A stretch of DNA of 64,000 nucleotides from Acanthacorydalis orientalis (lineage: Eukaryota; Arthropoda; Insecta; Megaloptera; Corydalidae), in the NCBI GenBank assembly GCA_034766995.1, contig CM068321.1:18080026-18144025 (forward strand). Direction: 5' to 3'. Positions within the stretch are counted from its first letter, which is position 1. The number at the start of each line of letters is the position of its first letter. Shown piece after piece: positions 12,171 to 22,498 of this stretch. The notes beneath the pieces are model-generated. The model saw nothing but the letters and a program-made list of their open reading frames with translations, searched no databases and had not been told where the DNA came from. Made by a program: the position numbers and the translations under genes.

Positions 12171-14506
12171 AAAACATTACGCACGACTATCATAAAATAT
12201 ACATAAATTTTTTAATAGTATTTAATGTATCGTGCAAAATAATTTCATTTTAAAGCTGAACTTCTGGTTATATTTTAATAAATATAAAAGTACGTAATAC
12301 TAGTATTAAAGTGAGATAATTTGTGAAAGGCTATAAATTATAAAGTTTTATTGAAAATTAATCTATGTATTAAAGATAGAAAGCATGCTTCAAATAATAA
12401 ACTTAATAAAGTTTATTATAAATTACCTTTTTTAATTTGTTATGTCAGACGATATTCTACAAAATATATATTAAACACTTTTTACACTGTTATTGTCAAT
12501 GAAAGGAAAAACAGAATCGTATCTTATTATTTTTATAAACAACTTCTTGACCATTCATCTGTTAAAAATAAGATATTGAAATTGAACTTTTTGTTAAAAA
12601 AATGCTTTCTTTACAGGTCGGCAGAATGCCTGGGTCGAACTATCGATACCAGATGATGTTATGGGAACAACGGAAATCTTCCCTTAGAGACCACCAGGTC
12701 GCTGGTGTGAACGATGAGTTGAGAGAGAACGAATACAGAATGAAATTCGAAACACACACAGCGAAACGAGGCTTGAACAGAGATATTATGAAACGTGTCA
12801 ATAAATTGATGGACGAGTACGAATTCAACATCCAGATTAAACGAGAAAGGTATGTACCTTTTTTTATTACAATGAAAGATTTGTTTTATATTTAAATATA
12901 AACTATAACTTTCGTTAAATCTCGATACAATGAGATTTTAGTTTTTTTTTAATTTCTTTACTAATAATATATGGAATCTTAACGATATTATTTATCGAGA
13001 ATAAATAGTTTTAGTATCTGATATTGATATATAACACAGCCATAATTTATTATGATAGTGTTATAATAATCTCAATAAGATATTAATAAAGTTAGAGAGA
13101 AAAATAGTAAAAAATAGAATTTAAATATTTCAAGTGCTAGTTTGAAAACTTTTAAACTTTTTTTAAATAAATCGTCTTGAACGCTGTATCAGTTCAGTGT
13201 TTAACAATATTTTAAAATTATTGCGATAAATATGAGAGTCTAGCTTTTATTTTAAAGTCGGTAAGTCAAATGTTAATTGTTTTATTGTACATCACTTTAA
13301 TCAATATTATTATCGATGTGTGAATTGAAGTGGTCATTGCTGAATGTTGGTTACTGTTAATCATTTATCTGAGTTCTGTCTGAGATTCTTTCGTTCAATA
13401 AAAAACATTTGTCTCAAATTCGTTATGAAAATATATCTTGACAATTCTCTAAAATAATTTAAATAAAAAATTGATTTTTTAAATACTCATCAAATAACAA
13501 TTTTAGAAATTATAATTTGATGTTTTTATACCTGTGACACCTTTGATGTGTTGCCATGACGGTGTTCGTTCTTTTGGATTATATGAGTGTCTGCTCACCA
13601 CTACTAGTTTCAGCACATTTGTCATCTATAACTAGACATTAGGACTCTAATTTATAATATCCGTTTGAAAATTGAATACGTGCAGAACTAGTAGTGGAGA
13701 ATAGATACTCAGATGAATCAAAGGATGAAAATCACAAGGATAACGATTTTTATTCATTTTTAACCCGAGTAAAAGTAATAAAATTATAATTGTTTTATTA
13801 TTTCTTATTTTATGATATTGTTTTTCAATATTTCAGTAATTAAAATATATATGTTTAGAACAAATAATATCATTATCGGCACTAATAGAAAAAATAATAT
13901 TATTGTTTTTCTAAGTTAGTGTTTATTTCTGATTTTTTACTCGAAATATCATTAGACAACCCTTTATATTTTAATGCGGTCGAAAGTGAAGACCATATTG
14001 AAATAAATTATAACCATCAATACGGTGTGAAAAGTTGTCATCTCATGAACCGTTTTTGTGTTTTAACATTTAACACTCCGAAAAAATAATTGAATATTGT
14101 ATTAATAAGACCAAATGTTCATAGTTTTCATAAAATAATTGGATGTTTCCGTTTTTTTATTTATATTTAAATATCGTTTATTACTTAATATTAATAATTA
14201 ATGTCATTTGAATTTTAAAATGTTTCCTCTAAAGCTGAAAACAGGGTGTTTTCATGTTCGAATAAACTTCCATACTAAGTAATAACATTATATTAATAAA
14301 TAAGTAATCATCCGAAAAGATCAAAATAATTTCAAGTTTAGCATCCTTGTCATTTATGTCACACCATTTAGTAAAGTGTACATATTCGCGAATTTCATTT
14401 TTTTTGATTAAATATATTCAATATCCTTAAGGACAGTTGAATATTAAAAATTGTCGTTGTTTCATAAATATTTATAATTATTAATGCGATGAATATTTTT
14501 AATGTC

Positions 14507-14557
<51 letters not shown>

Positions 14558-17170
14558 GATGCATATATTTTCTATACCGCATTAATGTTTTATTTTCGAA
14601 GTGATTCTTATATTCATTATTCCATATTATTTTCCGAAGAAATATAATACATATGAATGTATGCGATATTATCATTTATTAATGAGTCAAGCCACAGTTT
14701 TAGCAAAAAAAGCACGATTCGTTTACTTTGATATGCATATTGGATAGCAATTTATTCATTATTAATTCAATAAAATTCATTTACATTTCTCTGCGGAGAA
14801 AATAATTAAAGCAATCAAAGAAAAATGATTGTAATATATCGCAGACACTTTAATCAAACAGTAAAAAAACTACATCAAAACTATTAATCTACTTCAGAAT
14901 TGATTTTCGATACAAAGCTATATGTCTAATTCGTCCAGTATGTACAGCCTGAAATAAAAATCAACTAATCTGTTACACATTTAAACTTGAACCCACGAAA
15001 AAGGTTATCATGCTAGGTAACGCAACAGTGTACCAATATACTTTTTGACTTAAGCTGCACGACAAGTTATCGATTCTTGTATTCACAATAGATTGCGTGA
15101 TCTTTTATATAAAGAGGAACAAGAATACTACCGGGAGGTGATTGATCAAGCACAGCGTGGCGGCGATAGTTGGTTGGACGATAAACGTGCAAGAATCGCT
15201 GAATTAAAAGCGAAACGTGAAGAAGAAAGACAGAAACTCGCGCACGAGAAACGTATCCAACAATATGTGTAAGTAACGTTGGATAGCTGTCTTAAAGCCA
15301 AGTTGTTTGTGCATGCAAGCTTTTCGAAAGCACGTTGTACTTTGTACTCTCTGGCCGATCGATTCGGTTCGAATGAGGTCCATTGTTTGTATTTATATTT
15401 CTATACAATTTTTTTGATTGTTACACATGTTGGGTTTTGTTAGACGTGTCAAGGTAAATGTAGTTTAGTCATTAACGTGTTAGTAATCCGTATTTATAAT
15501 GGATGCCTAAAAAATATTTATAGACAATATCGATTATTATACACGTTTTGTAACAAATATTTCATAGTTATGCTTTTTTGATATGAATTCCTCTCTGTGG
15601 CATCTTATTTTTAAAAGTTAACAGTTCTTGTCTTACTTTTAGAAGATTATCGTTTGAAATGATTAAATATAGGATTAAATGAATCAGTCAGTTTTATAGA
15701 GATAGAAAAATTAATCTTTAAAATTAAATTACATAATATTTTTGGTAAATTAAACCATGAGTAAACTATCAGAAAAGTAATCATATTAATGAGTGACCGC
15801 CATTTTTGTTGTCAAAAACTCTCAGTTGGAGTCAAACATTTTGAAATATATTTGTCTTCTTAGAAAAAAAATTATTTCAAGTATCTAATAGATTTTAATA
15901 TTTGTTCTATTCAAATCTTATAGGACACGTGTGAATTATTTTCTTCTATTACCAGTTTCTACATTTGTCCTTTTCTAGTAAATTTTAAATTGACGAACCA
16001 TATGTTTTCTACTGTTATATTCGATTTCTTTAAGATGTATTAATTTTTGGTTAATGTTAATATATCTCGATATATCTTCGTTATTATTTAGTTTTCATTT
16101 ATATTTATTCTGTAGACCACGTATGAGTTTTTCTTCTACAATCAATTTCAACTTAGCCATTTTCAGATAGATTTCGAACTGCAATTCAAAGACATGCATG
16201 ATAATAACATAGTAAAGTGTAATCTTAGCAAATTCGACAATAACATATATTTTTTTTTTCAAAAAATGAAAAATATTTCAGCTAAATAAAAATTGTATGC
16301 CGTAATACTTACTAATAATATTACAGATTTTCATCTAATCTTTTAATGTACCTTAGATGCCATTAAATAAATCATAAATAATCCCTTTTAATCTTGACAT
16401 TTTCATAAATTAACTTACAAAGAAATAGTCAACATTCGATGTTAATTATTATTTATAATATGACTACTCTGTTGTATTTACTGGAAGATAAAAACGAAAG
16501 AACAATATCGAAAGGGTTAAAACCCAACGTTAAATGTGTTGCACATCCGTATATTTTTTTCTCAGCAGACCGTGAATGATTACTTGTCCTACTTTTTCGA
16601 TAGATTTATTACATCTAATACTTATCTACGTGAAGTCCGTCTATCTGATTCTATTTTACTTGCATTCTTCACGTTTGTTTCTTTAATCCATTTCAGAAAT
16701 GATATAAGTAATGATTTATATAAATATACCACTTAATTAATTAACTTTTATGTACTTTCTTTACGCTTTTCTTTTTGTCGAATTCGAGTTAGGAGAAACA
16801 TTTATGTTTCACTTTATATATATATATATATGCTTATTTGTGTAAATAATACGTCATATATTCCTTGTGTGGTAATGAAATTTCTAGCGATTGGCTAGTT
16901 TAGCGGTGCGGCGTTGTTCAAAACATTCGATTTTCTTTTTATGTATGTATTTTTAATTTTTTGTAGATGTTTTTCAAATTTTTAAATACTGTAAGAGTGA
17001 ATATATCCAGAATAGTACGGTTACACTTTTTAAAAATGGTAGTTGTTCTTTTAGTTAGTTTGACAAAAATTTATGAGTTTCTGTTTTCACACAAACGCCA
17101 ATTTATGTTTTACTTGGAAAGTAATTGCTGTTAAATTTGAATATTTCACCATTTGACGGTGTAGAAGATA

Positions 17171-17230
<60 letters not shown>

Positions 17231-18393
17231 GTGTATATTTTTAGTAATAAGAGTGAACCATTAAGACCACTAGTATCTCAAAAAAATACCATAGAAACAA
17301 AAAAAGTACAACTGCAACAAATAAAAGAAAACGAAATGAAACGACAGAGTGAAAAAGAACTTGATAATATGTGGCACGAATTAATGATGAAAGAAACTAG
17401 AGCAAAGGTTCGAAGTTTTGTTTTATGCTACAAGCTGTGTGTCAATTTGATCACTATTTGACTTAAAAGTGTTTTTAGGCAGAACGTGAAGAACAAGATG
17501 AAATTCGAAGACACATGTATACTAAAGATATGTTTGACTCCATACGTTTACAATTAAAAGGTACGGAACTTGCTAGAAGAGAGAAACAGCGTGTCGATAA
17601 AGAGGATAGAGAGGAAATGGAAAAGTTTTTGGCGTTAATACGTCAAGAAGAGATCGATGGTAGGTGTGTGTAGAGAGTAGATAGACAGTAGTTGTCATTG
17701 GGCATGAACGTTGAAATTGTTATATTTTTTTTTATTTGAAATAGTTTTTTTTTTAACAGAACAACAATAGTTATTCTATCAGAATTCTTGAAGCTACTTT
17801 TGAATTTTTGTTTTCTTTAACTGATTTCCGATTTTCTTTAACCAACGTGTTACATTATTTATATTTACTTACTTATTTATATGAACATAGTATTTGCGAG
17901 TTTTGATTTTTGTTTAATATTCGAATTTTTGTAAGTTCTTGGTAGTAGTTACTAGTTTAATTTATGTTAGCAGTCCTTATATCAAAAATAATAAAGTGTT
18001 TTTTTCATACATTGTGTAGAATTTTTTAAAAATTAGATGTAATATTCTGAAACAAATGGCTTTTGAAAATGCATGTTGTCTTCTATAAAATTATTTAAGA
18101 AATATATATATATATATTTGTTATGATAACTACATTTTTAATGAAGCTTTGGATGAAAAACGTCGTAAACGCGACCAACTGAAAAAAGAACTATTTGATC
18201 AAATTAAACAAAAAGAAGAATTTGTAGCAAAGAGAGAAAAGTTAGAACGAGAAGCTGTCAATACATATCATCATCTTGCTACAGAAATTCTTCGAAAGGA
18301 ACAACAAGAAAAATCAGATGCTGTGGTGTGTGCAAATTATATATATATATATATACATTATATATACATGTATATATATATATATATATACAT

Positions 18394-18424
<31 letters not shown>

Positions 18425-19936
18425 TTAAGGTGAGAGCAAATCGTGAAATGTTACAATACAGACAACATGTGAAACAAATGGAAAAGGAACGTAAAGAAGA
18501 GGAAGCGCGACTTGAGAACCTTTTAAAAGAACATCGTGCTTATTTAGAGAATTGTCAGTCAGAGGCGAGAAGAAAAATACATGCAGCTAAAGAAATGTTA
18601 GAACAGGTTTGTGAAACATTGTTGAGAATAGACTAATAAGTAGATATGAATTTAAATTCTTTACATTTAAATAGTATAGGAAAAAAACATGCTGAATTGT
18701 TTATCACTTCAATATTAGGTTTCCCTTATTTTAGGATTGTTATTGTCTTTGAACAGTTTTCAGTGACTTTTTTATTTTTTTTCTTATTCCATTTTTTTAA
18801 TTTATGAATATAAATAGTAAGTCATACAGTCATTCTTTTCTTCAAATGATGAAATATCAATTTAAAAAAAATGTTTTTTAACGTTTAAGTATTTATAAAG
18901 TTTTTTTTTTCATTAATGTGTTTTATTAGACATATTTTATTAAATAATAATAGTTTATATAATCATATAGTTAAATTATTTAGATTTAGTAGTTATTTAT
19001 TATATTATAGAAAAAATAAAAATATATTTTTCGATATAGGTTTAAACCATAGTTTTAGTTCCTTTTCTTTTTCATCTTGTCTTTACTTTCTTTTTCTCTC
19101 TTCTGCATATTACATCGAGTCTATAAACATAAGAAATTTTCAACTCAATTGATAATTATAACAGTTTACTAACCGTTCTTTATTCAATGGAAAATATGAA
19201 TAATTTAATCGCTGTTTGAAAATCTCGTTTTGCCTCTTCTATCTTTTTTCTCTCTCTATATATAATACGTGTTGAAATGAACTATCCTATTTTTTATAAT
19301 AGGAAACAAAAATGCAATTGGATGAACAAGTAAAATACAAACAGCATATTGCTGAAGAAAAGCTTAAAATGAAAGAAGTTGAAGAGGAATTAATGAGAAT
19401 GTCTATTACTCAAGATAAAAGACTTGAAGCTCAGCATATAAGAGCACAGATTGAAGCACGAATGAAATATAGAGAGGACTTGAAGAAACAGATAGATTAT
19501 AATAAAATTCAAAAGGTAAGACGTTCGTAAGATTAGTGAACTAAATAAATTTGGGAAAAATATAGAATTTGAAAGACTAATAGATATCTTTCTAATATTT
19601 TTTTAAAAGATACACATTAAGAAAACTTAAGAATTTGGAGTAATTAACGACACTGTTACAGTTATTATTTGTTATATCCAAGTCATATTACACCAGTTAT
19701 TTTAACTTGTAATTCTAAAATTTAGAGGAACAAATATTTATCAAAAAATATCATTTGATACATTTCAGCAACGAGAAGAACAGGAAGAAGAACGTGTGTT
19801 TAAGGAGAGCTTAGAAGAAGAAAAGAAATATGTCGAATTGGTGAATTCGTTAAGAGACAAAGCGTTTGAAGTTGGTGGTATACATCCATTCACAAAAGTA
19901 TACAAAGAGCTTGAATGTAAATGCCCGCAGGAATAG
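6767..19936 (+). CDS. CFAP53: CFAP53-like (CCDC11) axonemal coiled-coil protein, nine exons
   Basis: I joined nine coding exons (6767-6868, 12617-12849, 15092-15268, 17245-17407, 17479-17659, 18147-18325, 18430-18606, 19303-19515, 19769-19936). They total 1593 bases, or 530 residues plus TAG. Every intron begins GT and ends AG and all phases agree. The product is almost wholly charged alpha-helix (Glu, Lys, Arg, Gln), as expected of the trichohyalin/plectin-homology (TPH) domain. The best landmark is the exon 2/3 join, which gives [20 protein letters not shown]. This resembles the conserved segment before the TPH domain of CFAP53, and human CFAP53 has a similar length (514 residues). The C-terminus has a short non-helical [13 protein letters not shown] motif, and human CFAP53 also has an IHP-containing tail. 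CFAP53 is a microtubule inner protein of axonemal doublets needed for ciliary and flagellar motility; in insects the likely sites are sperm and chordotonal neurons. Other TPH proteins (CFAP45, MNS1, trichoplein) are less good fits. Exon 1 is the least certain part, because translation could instead start at the Met four codons into exon 2. Confidence 0.82.
7053..7108. repeat. (TA)n microsatellite
   Basis: About 28 TA units within intron 1 of the CFAP53-like gene. Confidence 0.95.
7250..8118 (-). pseudogene. RTE-clade non-LTR retrotransposon, decayed 3' part
   Basis: Read on the minus strand, three consecutive frames give the end of a reverse transcriptase and its C-terminal tail. 7807-8118 holds the catalytic [11 protein letters not shown] (the YxDD box), then NENKSKLM and [11 protein letters not shown]. 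7479-7754 continues with [12 protein letters not shown] and a QWADHTD-like segment. 7245-7478 has the typical tail [15 protein letters not shown]...[17 protein letters not shown]. The frames are broken by frameshifts and everything upstream of the YADD box is gone, so it is a 5'-truncated dead copy. Its 3' end is a short GAA-type repeat, as many RTE elements have. It lies antisense in intron 1 of the CFAP53-like gene. Confidence 0.85.
9757..9804. repeat. Compound (TA)n-(AG)n microsatellite
   Basis: Two TA runs broken by GTA, passing directly into about nine AG units. It lies in intron 1. Confidence 0.9.
10681..10728. repeat. (TA)n microsatellite
   Basis: About 24 TA units in intron 1. Confidence 0.95.
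12064..12168. repeat. Compound (CATA)n-(TA)n microsatellite
   Basis: CATA tetranucleotide units followed by about 25 TA units, in intron 1 about 450 bases before exon 2. Confidence 0.95.
12617..12849 (+). CDS. CFAP53: CFAP53-like exon 2
   Basis: The acceptor is CTTTACAG and the donor is AG|GTATGT. The exon encodes [20 protein letters not shown] through [12 protein letters not shown] and ends two bases into an Arg codon. It is markedly more GC-rich than the flanking intron. Confidence 0.8.
13561..13736. mobile_element. Fold-back / MITE-like element (family B)
   Basis: The two ends are long imperfect inverted repeats. The left arm (13561-13616) ends CCACTACTAGTTTCAGCAC, and the right arm (13680-13736) starts GTGCAGAACTAGTAGTGGAG and is its reverse complement over about 50 bases with scattered mismatches. 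The centre is about 63 AT-rich bases. There is no coding capacity. Relatives of one arm occur at about 26926-26975 and 32640-32690, which shows it is a dispersed family. Confidence 0.7.
14510..14553. repeat. (TA)n microsatellite
   Basis: About 22 TA units in intron 2. Confidence 0.95.
15092..15268 (+). CDS. CFAP53: CFAP53-like exon 3
   Basis: The acceptor is CACAATAG and the donor is TATGT|GTAAGT. It encodes (R)[16 protein letters not shown]...[20 protein letters not shown]...RIQQY. This is the segment most diagnostic for CFAP53 and the start of the continuous coiled coil. It ends two bases into a Val codon. Confidence 0.88.
15269..17244 (+). other. CFAP53-like intron 3
   Basis: GTAAGT to ATTTTTAG. 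It is AT-rich, and its last 70 bases are occupied by a (TA)n tract (about 17172-17227) that ends only some 17 bases before the acceptor. Confidence 0.65.
17172..17227. repeat. (TA)n microsatellite at a splice acceptor
   Basis: About 28 TA units just upstream of the exon 4 acceptor, in the position where the branch point would be expected. Confidence 0.95.
17245..17407 (+). CDS. CFAP53: CFAP53-like exon 4
   Basis: Encodes [20 protein letters not shown] through [14 protein letters not shown], in the TPH domain. The donor AAG|GTTCGA is weak compared with the others, but reading on gives a stop within the 71-base intron, so splicing is required. Confidence 0.85.
17479..17659 (+). CDS. CFAP53: CFAP53-like exon 5
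   Basis: The acceptor is GTTTTTAG and the donor is GATG|GTAGGT. It encodes [20 protein letters not shown] through [11 protein letters not shown], continuing the charged helix. It is separated from exon 4 by a minimal 71-base intron. Confidence 0.87.
17660..18146 (+). other. CFAP53-like intron 5
   Basis: GTAGGT to AATGAAG. AT-rich sequence with a short (TA)n near its end; nothing else is seen. Confidence 0.65.
18147..18325 (+). CDS. CFAP53: CFAP53-like exon 6
   Basis: Completes an Ala codon, then encodes [20 protein letters not shown] through [12 protein letters not shown]. The donor is GTG|GTGTGT and the exon ends in phase 0. Confidence 0.87.
18326..18429 (+). repeat. CFAP53-like intron 6, almost wholly (TA)n
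   Basis: A 104-base intron in which roughly 80 bases are interrupted TA repeats (about 18338-18421). Only short unique sequence remains at the donor (GTGTGTGCAAA) and the acceptor (AATTTAAG). The repeat is open in some frames and so creates false read-through frames. Confidence 0.85.
18430..18606 (+). CDS. CFAP53: CFAP53-like exon 7
   Basis: Starts [20 protein letters not shown] and ends HAAKEMLEQ at CAG|GTTTGT. Pure charged helix in the TPH domain, in phase 0 at both ends. Confidence 0.87.
18607..19302 (+). other. CFAP53-like intron 7
   Basis: GTTTGT to TATAATAG. An AT-rich intron with no element recognised. Confidence 0.65.
19303..19515 (+). CDS. CFAP53: CFAP53-like exon 8
   Basis: Encodes [20 protein letters not shown] through [18 protein letters not shown]. 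The run YREDLKKQI resembles the YRKQLQMQI stretch late in human CFAP53. The donor is AAG|GTAAGA, in phase 0. Confidence 0.88.
19769..19936 (+). CDS. CFAP53: CFAP53-like exon 9 (3' terminal)
   Basis: The acceptor is ACATTTCAG. It encodes [20 protein letters not shown] through [20 protein letters not shown] and ends at TAG (19934-19936). The helix stops before the GGIHPF segment. An AATAAA at 20190-20195 lies about 255 bases past the stop and is the likely polyadenylation signal. Confidence 0.88.
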   Translation, partial: QREEQEEERVFKESLEEEKKYVELVNSLRDKAFEVGGIHPFTKVYKELECKCPQE

Positions 19937-20189
19937 CAGTTTATATTCACAGTAATTCAATTGAATGTGTCGACATTATTTTTTCACATATATACATATA
20001 ACTTTTTCTATTGAAATATTTGCTCACAACATTTTATTGAATTTGTGTGTTTGTTCTTTCGGTTCGATGTATTCTATTTTTATACATTGTGCGTGGATTT
20101 CAAATATATTCGTATTTTTTATATATATTTTCTTATCACAGAAGAATTGTGATCTTTTTTAGAAAAACTGTCGAGATTGAATTTTATTC

Positions 20190-20195
20190 AATAAA
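20190..20195 (+). terminator. Likely polyadenylation signal of the CFAP53-like gene
   Basis: An AATAAA hexamer at a normal distance downstream of the TAG at 19934-19936. A chance occurrence is possible in AT-rich sequence. Confidence 0.5.
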
Positions 20196-21140
20196 CCATT
20201 GAATAACTTTTTCATGTAATTGTTACTTGAGTGAGAATCTTTTCTTTACTATGATCGGTTTTTTCGTGAAATTGATCCTAAATAATTATATAAAATCGAT
20301 TCGATTTTTTAATTATACCGTTTTGCGTACTGTCAAGATAGAAACTTGTTGAATATATAGATTTTATACTTTTTTAGAAGTATAAAAAAATGTTTTTAAC
20401 CGTTAAATATTTTCTAAAATGGTTTAAATTACATACAAATAGTATTTTTTCATTCATCTTTAACGTTCATATTTAATAAGAACTACCATAATAAGACGTT
20501 CAAAAGAAAATAAAATCAAAAATATCTTCCAGTGTTTCATTGAAATGCATAATTTGACTTAATAATTATTTTAACGAGGCATCGAGAAAAAAAGTAATTT
20601 TGTACTCGCCTTAATAGGAAACGGAACATATAATAGTTTAAAAAAAAACACCCGCACTATTATTTTCATCTTCAGAGTGAAACTTCAGCGCGGTCATTAT
20701 TTTCTTTTTTAATGCTCTTTAGAACAACACTGAAAACAAGACGAGGAAAGTTAAATTCAGATAAAAGTTTCTTTTCAATTGTACATACTTTTTTTTCAAA
20801 AGTTTTCTGTAAATTATGTACACATTCTGAACATTTTATTTTTTATTTTAATGAACCTATTTTATTTTATAACAGTTTCGTGACTGATAGAAGTTTACTA
20901 GTTACAGAAACAAAAACTTGCTACATGTATTATAAATAATTTAGAAACACAACCACATAAATATGCTATTAGATAATTGCATAATAAGAACGTGTCGCAT
21001 ACAACAATATTGTTTAATTTGTAAACAATATAATTGATGCAGAAAATGCAAAAAAGTAAATAATTGTGTCGACAGTGCTGAATATCAATTATATTTCCGT
21101 GTACACATAATTCCCATTGGAATATTTTATGCATGCATAC

Positions 21141-21199
<59 letters not shown>

Positions 21200-21693
21200 T
21201 GTGCGTGTAGGTGTATGCATATTCTTTGATATACTTTAAGTGAAAATAATTTGTCAATATTTAAATGAGTTTTAACAATTACATTGTATTAAGAAGAATG
21301 GATGCAATCGCTGAGATTTTTCTTCTTTAGAGTATATATTAAGTATCTTGATGGAAAAAAATCATATTAGTATAATTAGATCGTGAGAATCGATAACGAG
21401 GAATAGTGCGTCAATTAATTGAAACACTTCATATGTTAGAAATGAACTCATTTCACAATAGTTCGTTAATTTTACTTTCGATTGTTTGTTCTAATCACGA
21501 TGTCTTCCTTTTTTTTGAATAGAAAGCAAAACGGTTGCTAAACGATTATCGCATCGACATTTCGTATCGATTTTTTTCGTACTTTCAATTTGGGATTTTT
21601 AATGATATACCGAGACGGGTTCTTGCAACAGTCATTGGTATTCTACCATTGATGTTGGATTTCACTCTCTATTCAATTCTTTTAATTAACAAT

Positions 21694-21728
<35 letters not shown>

Positions 21729-21941
21729 TAGATGCTAAAAATGTTCTATTTCTGAATTTCTCTCATTTTCCAACTTTTCTAAAAGATATGTTTTATAATT
21801 AATGATTGATTTAAAAATAATTATTTCAGAAAGTTTATATTGATATTATGGGTATTTTCCTTTTGTTTTTCCTTGAAATTATTTTTAAATAAGGCTTAAT
21901 GATAATATACATACAAAAACATTAATCCAAAATAAATATTA
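20196..21941. other. AT-rich intergenic stretch
   Basis: No gene is seen. It contains (TA)n tracts at about 21144-21196 and 21697-21725. Short open frames here lack any recognisable domain or coding-like composition. Confidence 0.5.
21144..21196. repeat. (TA)n microsatellite
   Basis: About 26 TA units followed by a short GTGTGCGTG run. Confidence 0.95.
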
Positions 21942-22498
21942 GGTTGGTAGAAAAATAATTGCGGGTTATGACCTTCAAATTCATATACATTTTTCTCAGC
22001 TAGCTGTTTTAAGTGGCCCAAAACTAATGGATGACTGATTTATAACTTTTGTGCAAGGTCTCGAATTTTTGTGCGTGATTATGCTTCAACTAAACGTCTT
22101 CAGTTGGTCGTTATGAACTAAAGAAGGATTTCCGCGACTTTCTTCATTTTCAAGACTCTCGTCGTCAGCATGAAATTTTTGAAACCACCATTGCACCATA
22201 CGTTCCTGAACAGTACCCACACCAGAAGCATCGTTTACTTAACGGGCAGTTTTTGCTACTTTTCCACCCGTTTTGAACTCATACGAAAAATTCTCTTATT
22301 TGCTTCTTTTCCATCTTTAATTCAATAGCCAAATTTGAACCAAAATTAATAATAAAACCAAAGTCGATGTTACCAAAATACAGACCGAAAAATGTAATTT
22401 AAAATGATATTAACATGGACACAATGAAATGACACTCTCATTGAAAAAAAATAGTCTAGAATTCAGAAAACAAAAACCACAATTATTTCCTACCAATC
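21942..22498 (-). mobile_element. Internally deleted mariner relic, copy 2
   Basis: Same family and same total length (557 bp) as the copy at 4495, but inverted. The left end GGTTGGTAGAAAAATAATTG follows TA (21940-21941). The right end reads ...ACCACAATTATTTCCTACCAATC and is followed by a mutated target site. On the minus strand the interior encodes pieces of the mariner N-terminal region (KKQIREFFV, then a V(R/Q)ERMVQWWFQKFHA-like run and DESLENEES). It then jumps from the second helix-turn-helix (LGHLKQL) to the terminal repeat. The catalytic domain is absent and the frame has stops, so it is non-autonomous. Confidence 0.85.

Larger units (their letters stand above)
6869..12616 (+). other. 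CFAP53-like intron 1 (about 5.7 kb)
   Basis: Bounded by GTGAGT and TTACAG. It contains (TA)n tracts at about 7053-7108, 8419-8440, 9757-9778, 10681-10728 and 12118-12168, the antisense RTE-type tail at about 7250-8118, and otherwise AT-rich unique sequence. An exon missed inside it cannot be excluded, but the phases do not require one. Confidence 0.6.
12850..15091 (+). other. CFAP53-like intron 2
   Basis: GTATGT to ACAATAG. It carries a fold-back element at 13561-13736 and a (TA)n tract at about 14510-14553; the rest is AT-rich unique sequence. Confidence 0.65.

Noticed and set aside
18149..18636. Two overlapping open frames reading through a (TA)n tract between CFAP53-like exons 6 and 7
   Set aside because: The tract is an intron with GT and AG ends; joining exons 6 and 7 across it preserves the charged helix, whereas read-through inserts a Tyr-Ile run.
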